A stretch of DNA of 64,000 nt from a candidate division LCP-89 bacterium B3_LCP (GCA_005223185.1 NJBN01000004.1:124001-188000), one strand, 5' to 3'. Counted from the stretch's first letter, positions 17,898-26,959 are shown. Numbers and translations: made by a program. Notes: generated by a model from the letters alone, not told the origin.

Positions 17898-19109
17898 TCA
17901 GTCTCGACCTAAAAGCTGCCCTATCCTGTCCAGCAGTGCATCGGCGAAATCGATCTTGGACATGGATGGAAGAGAATCGGATTTTTCATTCGGATAAAGG
18001 ATCGTTCCCTGGATGGAATTTTCACCCAGACCGACTCCGGAACCTGCGTCAGGCGAGTTGAGCACGATGATATCCAGGTTCTTATCTGCTAATTTACGTC
18101 TGGCGTTATCAAGTTCGTTTTCCGTTTCCAGGGCAAATCCAACGAAGATTCTCTCACCCTTCTGGTCAGATGCCTCTTTTAAAATATCAGAAGTCTCGAC
18201 GAGTTCCAGGTTGAGATTGCCACCCAAGTTTTTCTTCTTTATCTTTTGAGATTTTGGATCTTTTGGAGCGTAATCACAGGGTGCTGCAGCCATGATTAAA
18301 ACCTGACTCTCTTCCAAATTCTTCAGGACTGCATCTCTCATATCAGCAGTGCTTTTGACCCTCTCAACATCTAATCCGATTGGTGTATGAAGATGAGCCG
18401 GACCTGCAACCAGTCTGACGTCTGCTCCACGCTGGCGGGCTCGTTCCGCAATAGCAAATCCCATGCGACCGCTGGAAAGATTGCTCACCACTCTAACAGG
18501 GTCTATAGCTTCTTCAGTTGGACCGGCAGTAACAGTGATGGTGTAACCACTCAACGAGCCATCAGGTGGTAAGATACGACAGATGCGATCCAGGATTCGC
18601 GCTGGATCAGGCAGCCGACCGATTCCGGGTTCTTCATCAGGACTCGCCATGGAACCTTCTTCCGGTTCCATGATTAAGACACCGCGGTTGTTCAGTATAT
18701 TCAGGTTATCAACCACCGCCTTATTTTGGTACATTTTGGGGTTCATAGCCGGGCATAAGAGCAGGGGCGCTGAGAGTGCCAGTACGGAAGTGCTCAGGAG
18801 ATCATCGGCGATTCCGTGGGCAATCTTACCAATGCAGTTTGCCGTGGCAGGAGCTATTACCATCAGGTCGATATCGCGAACACAATCCAGATGCGGGCTG
18901 CCACCTTCCTCGCTGGCGAACATATCTGAAAGGACTTTCTTTCCCGTTAGAGCTTCGAAAGTCAGGGGCGTTAGGAATTTAGCCGCTGACTGAGTCATCG
19001 ATACCCGAACGTCTGCCCCATTTCTGATGAGGTGTCGAACGAGTTCACAGGTTTTATAAGCCGCGATTCCGCCGGTAACTGCGACTAAGATTTTTCGATT
19101 TGATAGCAT
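17898..19109 (-). CDS. coaBC: Bifunctional phosphopantothenoylcysteine decarboxylase / phosphopantothenate-cysteine ligase
   Basis: A 403-residue enzyme performing two successive steps of coenzyme A synthesis. The CoaC flavoprotein half (1-185) has VTGGIAAYKTCELVRHL, the catalytic His73 in SPHLDCVRD and the PAMNPKMYQN motif. The CoaB half begins near 190 with TVTAGPTEEAIDPVR and SNLSSGRMG, and ends with the usual TTILYP-like block GTILYPNEK. Both halves look intact. It is 19 bases after rpoZ, a common arrangement (gmk-rpoZ-coaBC). Confidence 0.95.
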   Translation of the reverse strand: MLSNRKILVAVTGGIAAYKTCELVRHLIRNGADVRVSMTQSAAKFLTPLTFEALTGKKVLSDMFASEEGGSPHLDCVRDIDLMVIAPATANCIGKIAHGIADDLLSTSVLALSAPLLLCPAMNPKMYQNKAVVDNLNILNNRGVLIMEPEEGSMASPDEEPGIGRLPDPARILDRICRILPPDGSLSGYTITVTAGPTEEAIDPVRVVSNLSSGRMGFAIAERARQRGADVRLVAGPAHLHTPIGLDVERVKSTADMRDAVLKNLEESQVLIMAAAPCDYAPKDPKSQKIKKKNLGGNLNLELVETSDILKEASDQKGERIFVGFALETENELDNARRKLADKNLDIIVLNSPDAGSGVGLGENSIQGTILYPNEKSDSLPSMSKIDFADALLDRIGQLLGRD

Positions 19110-19128
19110 AGATCAGGCAGCAGCGAAT

Positions 19129-19518
19129 CTACTCTTTGACGTCGTATTTGATATCGCCTTTATGCATCTCGTTCATCGCCAGTATTGTAGGCTTCTCGAA
19201 TTTTGGCAGCCTGGGTTCATCATCGTCATCATCGAGAGTGCGAACGTGCTCCTCTTCCTCTTCATCATCGTCAGGTCGAACTTTGCTCGCCATGAACTGT
19301 TCGATAATCCGGCCTTGGCGTTGTCCTAACTGCCGAGCACGTTTCGACATTATTATTATTGCTTCGTAAATGTTAGATGCTCGTTTGTGGAAATCCTCTG
19401 CCAGAAAATCTCTGCGAAGGGACTCTTCTCCACTGGATTGAGGCAATTTGCCTCTACTCGCCTTCTCCAATTCTCTACTGGTCTCTTCCGAAAGCGTGGT
19501 AAACAGATTGTCGTTCAT
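19129..19518 (-). CDS. rpoZ: RNA polymerase omega subunit, with acidic C-terminal tail
   Basis: A 129-residue omega (Rpb6-like) subunit that aids assembly of the beta' subunit. The conserved core RASNIYEAIIIMSKRARQLG is at residues 46-65. It sits between gmk and coaBC, the classical position, with only 6 bases to gmk. Unusual are the 40-residue N-terminal lead and the acidic tail at about 82-102, where DDDEEEEEHV and LDDDDDEP give long Asp/Glu runs. The tail ends in KFEKPTILAMNEMHKGDIKY, close to the end of FCB-type omega proteins. Confidence 0.85.
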   Translation of the reverse strand: MNDNLFTTLSEETSRELEKASRGKLPQSSGEESLRRDFLAEDFHKRASNIYEAIIIMSKRARQLGQRQGRIIEQFMASKVRPDDDEEEEEHVRTLDDDDDEPRLPKFEKPTILAMNEMHKGDIKYDVKE

Positions 19519-19524
19519 TTATTT

Positions 19525-20091
19525 TCACCTTCCTGCTATAGTATTTCTAATTATTCGTTCGATAGCTATTACGGCTTCTTCCAGATCATCGTTGATAATT
19601 TTATAATCGAATTTATCTGCCTGTTCACATTCCCTTTTTGCTTCTGTCAATCTAATCTGTAATTGTCTTTCACTTTCTGATCTACGTTCTCTTAGTCTTC
19701 TCCCAAGAACTTCCATTGAAGGCGGTAATATGAAAATCAGAAGCGCCTCAGGGTACTTTTTCTTCAGCTTGAGAGCACCAACTGTATCGAGATCAAAAAT
19801 TACCTGAAATCCTCCTGAGACTGCCTCTTCAGCAGGTTCTTTCGGTGTGCCGTAGAAACATTGGTAAACTTCTTCCCATTCTAATAGATCGCCGTTGTCT
19901 CGTTTCTGGAGGAACTCATCTTCAGTTAAGAACCAGTAATCAATACCGTTTTTTTCATCTTCTCGCGGGGGTCTGGTGGTAGCCGATAGGGAATAAACAA
20001 AATCGTTATTTCTCCTCAGAAGACGTTCGATTATGGTTGTTTTGCCGCATCCAGAAGGGCTGGATAGGACGATAAACCGGCCTCTATTCAA
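19525..20091 (-). CDS. gmk: Guanylate kinase
   Basis: A 188-residue kinase converting GMP to GDP. The P-loop SSPSGCGKTT is at residues 10-19, and the GMP-binding motif TTRPPREDEKNGIDYWF follows near 38-54. Length and order are standard. It follows the yicC-like gene by 23 bases. Cytoplasmic. Confidence 0.96.
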   Translation of the reverse strand: MNRGRFIVLSSPSGCGKTTIIERLLRRNNDFVYSLSATTRPPREDEKNGIDYWFLTEDEFLQKRDNGDLLEWEEVYQCFYGTPKEPAEEAVSGGFQVIFDLDTVGALKLKKKYPEALLIFILPPSMEVLGRRLRERRSESERQLQIRLTEAKRECEQADKFDYKIINDDLEEAVIAIERIIRNTIAGR

Positions 20092-20114
20092 CTGGATTCC
20101 AGGTTAATTTTCCT

Positions 20115-21029
20115 CTATTCAAGATTTTGGATCTGTTCGCGCGCTCGTTCGATTTCTTCCTTCAGGCTGACCGCCAGGTGTGATATTTCCGGCAGCGCTG
20201 CTTTGGAACTGATAGTGTTCGCTTCTCTGTTCATTTCCTGCAGAAGAAATCCTAGTCTTTTTCCGGCGGATTCTTCACCCGCGATAGTTTCAAGAAACTG
20301 CTGGTTATGACTTTCCAACCGCACGCATTCTTCCGTAATATCCAAGCGGTCTGCCATAAATCCCATTTCCTGTTCAAGACGCCCAGGATCCAGTGGACCT
20401 GAAGATACTAACAGTTCCATCCGTTCCAGCAGTTTTTCCATCTGTTTCTGCGGCTGTTCTTTTGCCTGACCCTCGATCTGGCTGCGGATTTTTACCATCT
20501 CCCGGACGCGTTTAATCAAATCCTCAGCCAGACTTGATCCTTCAGACCGCCGCATGGCAATGAGATCAGATAACGCTGCATCGATGGTATCAAGTACTCG
20601 AGCTTTTAAATCTTCATCCAGGGCTCGTTCAGGCTGTTTGGTGAATACATCGGCAAAATGCAACAGTTCAGTCATGGTGATTTGGCCGGGCACTGCTAAT
20701 TTTTGCTGTAGTTCTTTTAGTGTTCTATGACAGGTATCTGCGGCATTGAAATCAATGGTCACCAGTGCTTCATTATCGGTGCTGTATTCCAGCACGATTA
20801 GAAGATTGATCTTTCCACGGTATATGCGCTTGCGGACGAGATCCCTGACGGCAGATTCCATGGGGTTCAATTCCCGAGGAATCCTCATGCCGATATCGCA
20901 GTGCCGGTTATTGACAGAACGTATTTCGACGGTTATCCGTAAACCGTCGAAAGTCTTCTCACAGCGACCGAATCCGGTCATACTGGCAATACCGGAACCG
21001 ATGTGGTATTTGCCCTGTTCTTTATCCAT
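20115..21029 (-). CDS. yicC: YicC/YloC-family endoribonuclease
   Basis: A 304-residue protein of the YicC/YloC family, described in the literature as an endoribonuclease acting on RNA. The start of the family pattern SMTGFGRCE is at residues 17-25, and the typical C-terminal block GKRLGFLLQEMNREANTISSK (split here as GKRLGFLLQEMNREAN, then TISSKA) is intact. About 15 extra residues precede the family start. It is the first gene of the long minus-strand run, with a promoter candidate just upstream (21049-21077). Confidence 0.9.
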   Translation of the reverse strand: MDKEQGKYHIGSGIASMTGFGRCEKTFDGLRITVEIRSVNNRHCDIGMRIPRELNPMESAVRDLVRKRIYRGKINLLIVLEYSTDNEALVTIDFNAADTCHRTLKELQQKLAVPGQITMTELLHFADVFTKQPERALDEDLKARVLDTIDAALSDLIAMRRSEGSSLAEDLIKRVREMVKIRSQIEGQAKEQPQKQMEKLLERMELLVSSGPLDPGRLEQEMGFMADRLDITEECVRLESHNQQFLETIAGEESAGKRLGFLLQEMNREANTISSKAALPEISHLAVSLKEEIERAREQIQNLE

Positions 21030-21048
21030 ATAGCGTCAAAATTGGATG

Positions 21049-21077
21049 AAACTACTCCTCAGCGTTCAAAATGTCAA
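21049..21077 (-). promoter_or_regulatory. Promoter candidate for the yicC-to-resB run
   Basis: On the minus strand TTGACA is followed after 17 bases by TAGTTT. The -35 is perfect, but the -10 agrees only at TA..TT with the stronger promoters in this window. It would start transcription about 13 bases upstream of the yicC ATG. Confidence 0.4.
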
Positions 21078-21107
21078 TTGGTAAATTATAGCTGTTTTTA
21101 TGTATTA

Positions 21108-22169
21108 TTACCCGTTTTTCTTGGACCGTTTTCCCCAGAGAAGATTCAAGGAAACGCGATGGGTATCCCCTAATTCCGGATGCGCCAGGAAAGCGTAGTC
21201 AATTTGCAGGGCGCTGAAGAGTATTCCCGCTCCGAAGGTATAATTACCGAAGAAACCGTGTTCCTGCTGCTCCCTGGAAGGTTCGGATCCACCACGCAAC
21301 GCCAGCTTCGTTCCGGATATATCTATAAGGTATTCCAAGCCAACGTGTGTATCTGCTGTGATCGCTCCGAATTGAAATTGGTCCGCCTCTCCCCTATCGG
21401 TGAAGCGGAAATCGACGTCTGCAGCCAGCGTCAGACGCGCTATCAACGAGGGGATGTCAACCTGGTAAGCGCTGCCCAGTTTGAAGGTGGGAGCTATGGC
21501 TTCCTTGTGTCCCGTATCCCAGATCAGAGCCGTGGTGGTAACGTCCTGCAGTACCGCTCCGAAAGCGAAATGCTTCCAGGGCTTGTACTTAACCCCTAGA
21601 TCGAATCCCAAACCATAAGCGCTGTTATCTGCTACCCATTTGCCAATTACTTTGACAGAAGCACCATAAGCGAACTTGGAGGAGTATTGACGTCCGTATC
21701 CGGCTAAGAGAGCCATCTCGGTGTCAGTCGTCATGTAATCGACTATCACGCGGTTATCCGCGCCCAAAGGCTGGCTGGGATCTTCCAATGCAGTAACGGG
21801 GATGTTATCCACTCCCAACCTTATAAGCCCGAATCCCCAGCCTGATTGGTCCTTACCGGGTCTGCCGTAGCCAAGGTAATCGTAACCCACAATCCCTTCG
21901 AACTGTTCGGCATGCATCAAGGTCAGATGATGGCTGTTAAGGTGCGCCAGTCCCGCTGGGTTCCAGTAAAGTGATGAAGCGCCATCGGATAGAGCAGCAT
22001 AGGCGCCACCCATACCTTGAGCACGGGCATCCACACCGATGCTTAAGAACTCAGCGGCATATTTACCATCTGAAAGCCAGCTTGCCTGTGTTGATGATGC
22101 AGTTACGACTGACAGAAGTATCAATCCTGCGAGAAATCTTTTCATGGTTCGTTTCATAGGAAATTTCAC
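21108..22169 (-). CDS. PorV/PorQ-like outer-membrane protein (type IX secretion associated)
   Basis: A 353-residue outer-membrane beta-barrel of the PorV/PorQ/UPF0164 kind. A signal peptide (to about residue 29, ending SSTQAS) is followed by the family opening FLSIGVDARAQGMGGAYAAL and SSLYWNPAGLA. The rest alternates short polar and aromatic strands and ends in VSLNLLWGKRSKKNG. In T9SS bacteria PorV takes C-terminal-domain cargo to the surface, and such cargo is encoded next door on the opposite strand. The start is uncertain: GTG at 22169, or ATG at 22157 or 22145; the promoter at 22178-22206 would put the RNA start within a few bases of the GTG. Confidence 0.82.
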   Translation of the reverse strand: MKFPMKRTMKRFLAGLILLSVVTASSTQASWLSDGKYAAEFLSIGVDARAQGMGGAYAALSDGASSLYWNPAGLAHLNSHHLTLMHAEQFEGIVGYDYLGYGRPGKDQSGWGFGLIRLGVDNIPVTALEDPSQPLGADNRVIVDYMTTDTEMALLAGYGRQYSSKFAYGASVKVIGKWVADNSAYGLGFDLGVKYKPWKHFAFGAVLQDVTTTALIWDTGHKEAIAPTFKLGSAYQVDIPSLIARLTLAADVDFRFTDRGEADQFQFGAITADTHVGLEYLIDISGTKLALRGGSEPSREQQEHGFFGNYTFGAGILFSALQIDYAFLAHPELGDTHRVSLNLLWGKRSKKNG

Positions 22170-22177
22170 AGTTTTAT

Positions 22178-22206
22178 AATATACGATGAACTTTGTCTAA
22201 AGTCAA
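22178..22206 (-). promoter_or_regulatory. Promoter of the PorV-like gene
   Basis: On the minus strand TTGACT, 17 bases, TATATT. The expected start is at about 22171, one or two bases before a GTG codon at 22169, so the 5' leader would be very short. It faces away from the promoter at 22390. Confidence 0.7.
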
Positions 22207-22389
22207 GTTATTTTCCGGAACTTAATTCGGGAGGCAGTTCATCACCAGTATCTTATTATACCCTTCAGTACCCTGAAAAAGTTTCAGGCTTTTTGCGCAT
22301 ATATGCAAAATTTAAGTGTTTTGGGATAATCTAAGGGAATCAGATGAATTAACAATAGAAAAATAGTGAAAGTGGTGCTTGGATTTTAC

Positions 22390-22418
22390 TTGACTTATTG
22401 CTTTTAATTTATTATATT
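22390..22418 (+). promoter_or_regulatory. Promoter of the first FG-GAP gene
   Basis: TTGACT (22390-22395), 17 bases, TATATT (22413-22418). The expected RNA start is about 22425, giving a leader of about 36 bases with AAGGAG before the ATG. Confidence 0.75.
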
Positions 22419-22460
22419 GTGATATGTAAACGCTATTATTAACATGCAAGGAGCCCAACC

Positions 22461-24014
22461 ATGAAAACCCTAACCTTAATCTTACTTGCTTTTGCCCTGG
22501 TGGCGAATTCACAGTTAAATGAACTCCGCTTAGTAGGACAATACTATGGCGAAGCGGCTGAAGACCACTTCGGTCTTGCTACCACCTTCGGGGACTTTGA
22601 CAACGACGGATGCGAAGAAATGCTCATCGGTGCATCAGGATGGGATGATTACGGGAAGAACTACTTCTATGACTGGGATGGCAGTTGGCCGACAGATCCG
22701 GCATTTACATTCCAGGGCATGATAGAGGGTTATTCTTATGATGACGTGGACATGAACTTAGGTGATATTAATGGAGATGGTATTGACGATTTCGGGCTGG
22801 TGGACTATGTTTTTAACTTTGTAGATCCATCGAGGTTAGATATTTTTTATGGTGCAACAGATTTAGATACACTACCAGATTGGAGCATGTGGTCAGATGG
22901 TCCTATACATAACTTTGGCACTTCACTGGATAGCTGTGGAGATGTGAACGGTGATGGAGGAAACGACTTTATCATGCACATCTTGGATCCCTCTGACGAA
23001 TTCAGGGGATTTCAAATCTACTTCGGAGGGAACGTGCTCGATACCATTCCCGATTGGGAATATCCCTCAGATTATTTTGATTGCTCCGGTTTAGGTGATG
23101 TGAACGGAGACAGTTTTGGAGACGTCATGCTTTTGAGTTTCGCAGGTGGTCCACCACTGCTGTTCTTCGGAGGCAGTCCTATGGACACTATACCGGATTT
23201 AGTCTTCTACAATTTCGCTGCAGGAGGTGTTGGTGGTGGCGTAGGAGACGTGAACGGTGATGGATATAACGATTTCTGTATGCCTATGAGATTCCCTGAC
23301 AGTACCCTCAGTCGTGATGCTCTATATTTTGGGGGTCCTGATGTCGATAATACACCAGATGTACTTCTTCTGAATATTTTTGGTGTGATATACCCTTCAC
23401 TTAGAAGCATCGCAAGTGGTGATTTCAATGGAGATGGATTCAGTGATATTGTTACCACACCCGGGCTGCCTGGAACAAATTCTGTCCATGTCTACCTGGG
23501 AAGCGCCTGGTTTAACCCATCACCAGATGTATATATCAACGAATCGGTGATGCATGATTTTGGCTCTACCATATCATCAGGAGATCTAAATGGGGATGGC
23601 TGCGATGAACTTCTAATCACACATGGAGATTATCCCTGGTTCAATCAGGGGATGTGTGACCTGTACACCGGTCCTGAAGAGTGGATAGATTTCGGCGCGG
23701 GTGTGGAGCCGGGAAAATTACCACACACACCAGGTTGGTACAAACTGGATCAAAATTACCCCAATCCCTTTAATGCTACAACCACTATCCACTTTGAATT
23801 GGGAAAAGCATCCATTATATCACTTGTGATCTATGATTTGCAAGGAGAAAAAGTTAAGGAATTGATTAAGCCAAAAGAGATGATTCCCGGAGGCTACAAT
23901 GTCAGTTGGACGGGGAAGAATAAGGTGGAACAACCTGTCTCTTCTGGTATTTACCTGCTGGAATTGCGGGTGGATGATTATAGGGAAGTCAGGAAGATGG
24001 TGTTGGTTCGTTAG
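22461..24014 (+). CDS. Secreted FG-GAP repeat protein with T9SS sorting domain (copy 1)
   Basis: A 517-residue exported protein. Signal peptide 1-17 (MKTLTLILLAFALVANS). Seven FG-GAP/VCBS-type repeats follow, each with a calcium-binding loop such as GDFDNDGCEEM, GDINGDGIDDF, GDVNGDGYNDF and GDLNGDGCDELL; seven repeats fit a seven-bladed beta-propeller. The last 85 residues form the type IX sorting domain, starting NYPNPFNATTTIHF and ending GIYLLELRVDDYREVRKMVL. It would be exported to the cell surface or released. It is transcribed divergently from the PorV-like gene and heads the first unit of the tandem duplication. Binding partner unknown. AAGGAG precedes the ATG. Confidence 0.9.
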   Translation: MKTLTLILLAFALVANSQLNELRLVGQYYGEAAEDHFGLATTFGDFDNDGCEEMLIGASGWDDYGKNYFYDWDGSWPTDPAFTFQGMIEGYSYDDVDMNLGDINGDGIDDFGLVDYVFNFVDPSRLDIFYGATDLDTLPDWSMWSDGPIHNFGTSLDSCGDVNGDGGNDFIMHILDPSDEFRGFQIYFGGNVLDTIPDWEYPSDYFDCSGLGDVNGDSFGDVMLLSFAGGPPLLFFGGSPMDTIPDLVFYNFAAGGVGGGVGDVNGDGYNDFCMPMRFPDSTLSRDALYFGGPDVDNTPDVLLLNIFGVIYPSLRSIASGDFNGDGFSDIVTTPGLPGTNSVHVYLGSAWFNPSPDVYINESVMHDFGSTISSGDLNGDGCDELLITHGDYPWFNQGMCDLYTGPEEWIDFGAGVEPGKLPHTPGWYKLDQNYPNPFNATTTIHFELGKASIISLVIYDLQGEKVKELIKPKEMIPGGYNVSWTGKNKVEQPVSSGIYLLELRVDDYREVRKMVLVR

Positions 24015-24044
24015 CAGTTAGCAGTTGGCTGTTAGCCGTTAGAG

Positions 24045-24124
24045 CAATGTCATTCTGGCTTGTCCAGAATCAGACATTGCACTACTGTCAGATTCCCGAC
24101 GCGCTTCGCTTGCGGGAATGACAG
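24045..24124. repeat. Doublet of family B palindromes
   Basis: Two adjacent palindromes. The first (24045-24079) is nested: CAATGTC...GACATTG outside, TTCTGG...CCAGAA inside. The second (24085-24124) is CTGTCA..TTCCCG ... CGGGAATGACAG. It lies between the two genes of cassette copy 1; a family C phrase, GTAGGGGTCGGCC with GCCGACCC, follows at 24150-24178. Confidence 0.75.
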
Positions 24125-24207
24125 CTAAAGAGAACTCGAAACCAGGGCGCGTAGGGGTCGGCCTTGCGCCGACCCGCAAACAAGAAACCAAAAACAAGGA
24201 GTTTATC

Positions 24208-25326
24208 ATGGAAAAGAAGAACACACACAAATTGGCTGCTGTTGGGTTGACGGCTGCTTTTGGAATTTTTCTACTTTTCGGTACGTTGGTTAGTACTGAA
24301 TTACCACGTGGGCTTTACGGTCCACCTACTCTGAAGATAGGTTATAGCCCTTCTTACTACGATAGCTTAGCACTGTTGAATCCTACTCTAATCTGGCATT
24401 ATCAGACTCAGTGTCAAGATAGTTTCACTTTAGAGGACTATTATGATCAGATTGAAAGGGTTGGGCTTACTTCAATGGGGCGAGAAGTTCTGACTCATTG
24501 GCAATATCCGCCGTTCTGGGTAGAGTACTATTCCTGCGCGCAACGTAAGAAATGGGAGGTGGAGGAAGATTATGACGATGTAATTGATGATTTTAATTTC
24601 GATGGTTCCCATTACGGTTTCTTCGTGAGTGGTGAGGGAGAAGAAAGGTACATACTAAATCAAGGCTATATGTGGTATGTGCAAACCAGTACCTGCTCGG
24701 CAGATACCATTCTCAAGGGACCCTATCAAACTGACGAACCTGCAAAATATCCAATGAACGATCACCCTAATTATGATTGGCCGGAAAAATTCCATCTGCA
24801 TGAAACGAGCCGTGATTTTGTTAATCGCTTTCGCGTTAAAGCGAACGTAACTGGTCACAATCCAGAAACCGTTGTCTTCTATGTTTATCTCGATTATCTT
24901 CGATGTAGCAGTGGATGGCCGCGTGACCGGGTGGATACATTAACAGTTACTGTTGCAGATTTCAATGGATCTACGGATTTCGAGATATTCGAATGGACAA
25001 AGACGGCTACGCCTGATGATTCGCTTCAAGGTTTTGGTTACAAGATCTTCTGGCCCGATAGTGTCGATCTCTGGGTGGATTGGATAGAGTTCATGGACAA
25101 AGATTTAGGCTATCCGCTATTCGTAAATGACGCCTCCCAAGATACCATTCTGGGTATGATTGTGGAACAATGTAACGACCTGGAAAATGATTATGACGAA
25201 ATAGTCGGTTGGGCGCAGTCGGATGAGCCGATTCGGTCGGCGTTTGATGCTCGTCAGTTGATTTACAACCATCTTTACGATCACTATAAAAATAACATAT
25301 CCGAACACCTTATAACTTGCAAATAA
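24208..25326 (+). CDS. Truncated exported paralogue of the glycosidase-like protein (copy 1)
   Basis: A 372-residue protein starting at MEKKNTHKLAA; the ATG at 24208 is chosen because AAGGAG lies 7 bases upstream, and the longer frame from 24118 runs through repeats. An N-terminal hydrophobic segment (residues 10-28) is a signal or anchor. It matches the first 345 residues of the protein at 27026, sharing FWVEYYSCAQ, the WPDSVDLWVDWIEFMD block and QSDEPIRSAF, then diverges and stops about 20 residues later. The C-terminal 250 residues of the longer paralogue are missing. If the long form is a TIM-barrel hydrolase, this copy would be an incomplete domain, so it may be a decayed gene. Confidence 0.7.
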   Translation: MEKKNTHKLAAVGLTAAFGIFLLFGTLVSTELPRGLYGPPTLKIGYSPSYYDSLALLNPTLIWHYQTQCQDSFTLEDYYDQIERVGLTSMGREVLTHWQYPPFWVEYYSCAQRKKWEVEEDYDDVIDDFNFDGSHYGFFVSGEGEERYILNQGYMWYVQTSTCSADTILKGPYQTDEPAKYPMNDHPNYDWPEKFHLHETSRDFVNRFRVKANVTGHNPETVVFYVYLDYLRCSSGWPRDRVDTLTVTVADFNGSTDFEIFEWTKTATPDDSLQGFGYKIFWPDSVDLWVDWIEFMDKDLGYPLFVNDASQDTILGMIVEQCNDLENDYDEIVGWAQSDEPIRSAFDARQLIYNHLYDHYKNNISEHLITCK

Positions 25327-25345
25327 CAATTTTTATAATTATATT
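25317..25345 (+). promoter_or_regulatory. Promoter candidate for the second cassette
   Basis: TTGCAA, 17 bases, TATATT. The -35 overlaps the stop codon of the truncated paralogue, so it may have arisen at the deletion or duplication junction. The expected start leaves a leader of about 37 bases before the ATG at 25389, like the first cassette. Confidence 0.5.
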
Positions 25346-25388
25346 CTAATAAGAATACTTCTCCTGAAAATAAATAAGGAGCCAAACC

Positions 25389-26945
25389 ATGAAGACGCTG
25401 ACTTTAATACTACTTGCGTTTGCGGTAACAGCCAACGCCTTAAACCCCATGTACCTGGTGGGTGATTACGCGGGTGAAAGTGCTTATAACTACTTTGGCC
25501 ACGCACTGACAGCAGGCGACTTTGATGATGACGGTATGGAAGAGTTTGTGATTGGCGCCTACGGTTGGAACAACAACACCGGTAAAAACTACTTCTACCA
25601 GTACGACAACGGCTGGCCGGCAGAACCATATATGACTGTACAGGGCTCGCAAGAATATGAATCCTATGATTACTCCGATGCGAATCTGGGAGATATAAAT
25701 GATGACGGTATACCGGATTTAGGGATACCTATATATGGTTTTAATCCGCAATATATAGGGGGTCTGGATTTGTATTTTGGTACGGTGAATTTTGATACAA
25801 TTGCAGATTGGTCAATATCTCCAAGCGTGCCTATTTTATATTTCGCAAATTATCTTGATAGTTGCGGGGATGTCAACAATGACGGTGGTAATGATTTCAT
25901 TCTTACTTCATCATATGTGACAGATTATTCACCATGGACGGAACTATATTTCGCAGGTGAGATATTAGATACGATACCTGATTGGCTTATTCCAGATGAT
26001 TCAGCTGTTTCAGGTATTGGCGACATAAACAACGATGGTTACTGCGACCTAATGCTACAGTTTCAGAATTATGAACCACTTAGTGTTTACTTCGGTGGAA
26101 ATCCTATGGATACCATACCCGATGTTATCCTGTACGCTTACCCCACCAATTGGTTAGGAGAGGGCGTTGGCGACATTAACGGTGATGATTACCCAGATAT
26201 ATGCGCTTCTATGCATCTACCTGATACAACGGGTATTCATGGTGTAATTTATTTCGGAGGACCTGATTTTGATGCTGAACCTGACTTCTGGCTTCTGGAT
26301 GAATGGGGTGAGCCTCAGCCGCCGCTGTACAGTATCGGCAGCGGTGACTTCAATGGTGATGGGATAAATGATATATTAAGCGGAACTGCTCATCCCTGGT
26401 ATGGCAGAGTTGTCTATATTTACTTAGGTAGCCCCTGGTTTAATGGTATCCCGGATGCTCTGGTAACAGGAGGTTCAATCATATTCAACTTTGGCGATAA
26501 TGTCGCTTCGGGAGATATTGATGGTGATGGTAGTGATGAACTACTGGTGACTTCATCCAATGGTTACAGTTTCAACACCGGCCGGGTGCGTCTCTTCAGA
26601 GGTCCTGAGGAATGGATTGATTACGGAGCCGGTGTGAAACCAGGAGAGCTGCCTCACCAGCCTGGCTGGTTTACTTTAGATCAGAACTTTCCTAACCCCT
26701 TCAATGCCGCGACAACCATACACTTTGAATTAGGAAAAGCATCCCTTATTTCACTCATTGTTTACGATCTACAGGGAAACAGAATTAAAGAACTCATCAA
26801 GTCGAAAGAGATGATTCTTGGGGGTTACAATGTAAGTTGGACTGGAAGGAACGAAACGGGACAGCCTGTCTCTTCGGGTATTTACCTGCTGGAATTGCTG
26901 GTGGATGAGTACCGGGAGGTTAGGAAGATGGTGTTGGTTAGGTAG
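25389..26945 (+). CDS. Secreted FG-GAP repeat protein with T9SS sorting domain (copy 2)
   Basis: A 518-residue paralogue of the protein at 22461. Signal peptide 1-18 (MKTLTLILLAFAVTANA). Again seven FG-GAP/VCBS-type loops (GDFDDDGMEEF, GDINDDGIPDL, GDVNNDGGNDF, GDINNDGYCDL, GDINGDDYPDI, GDFNGDGINDI, GDIDGDGSDELL), fitting a seven-bladed propeller with calcium loops. The C-terminal sorting domain starts NFPNPFNAATTIHF and ends REVRKMVLVR. The sorting domains of the two copies are more alike than the propellers. AAGGAG precedes the ATG. Probably a surface protein co-expressed with the gene at 27026. Confidence 0.9.
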   Translation: MKTLTLILLAFAVTANALNPMYLVGDYAGESAYNYFGHALTAGDFDDDGMEEFVIGAYGWNNNTGKNYFYQYDNGWPAEPYMTVQGSQEYESYDYSDANLGDINDDGIPDLGIPIYGFNPQYIGGLDLYFGTVNFDTIADWSISPSVPILYFANYLDSCGDVNNDGGNDFILTSSYVTDYSPWTELYFAGEILDTIPDWLIPDDSAVSGIGDINNDGYCDLMLQFQNYEPLSVYFGGNPMDTIPDVILYAYPTNWLGEGVGDINGDDYPDICASMHLPDTTGIHGVIYFGGPDFDAEPDFWLLDEWGEPQPPLYSIGSGDFNGDGINDILSGTAHPWYGRVVYIYLGSPWFNGIPDALVTGGSIIFNFGDNVASGDIDGDGSDELLVTSSNGYSFNTGRVRLFRGPEEWIDYGAGVKPGELPHQPGWFTLDQNFPNPFNAATTIHFELGKASLISLIVYDLQGNRIKELIKSKEMILGGYNVSWTGRNETGQPVSSGIYLLELLVDEYREVRKMVLVR

Positions 26946-26959
26946 GGGTTAGCAGTTAG

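Noticed and set aside
24118-24207. Longer start for the truncated paralogue
   Set aside because: The first 30 codons translate repeat DNA (family C), and the ATG at 24208 has a ribosome site and matches the start of the paralogue.
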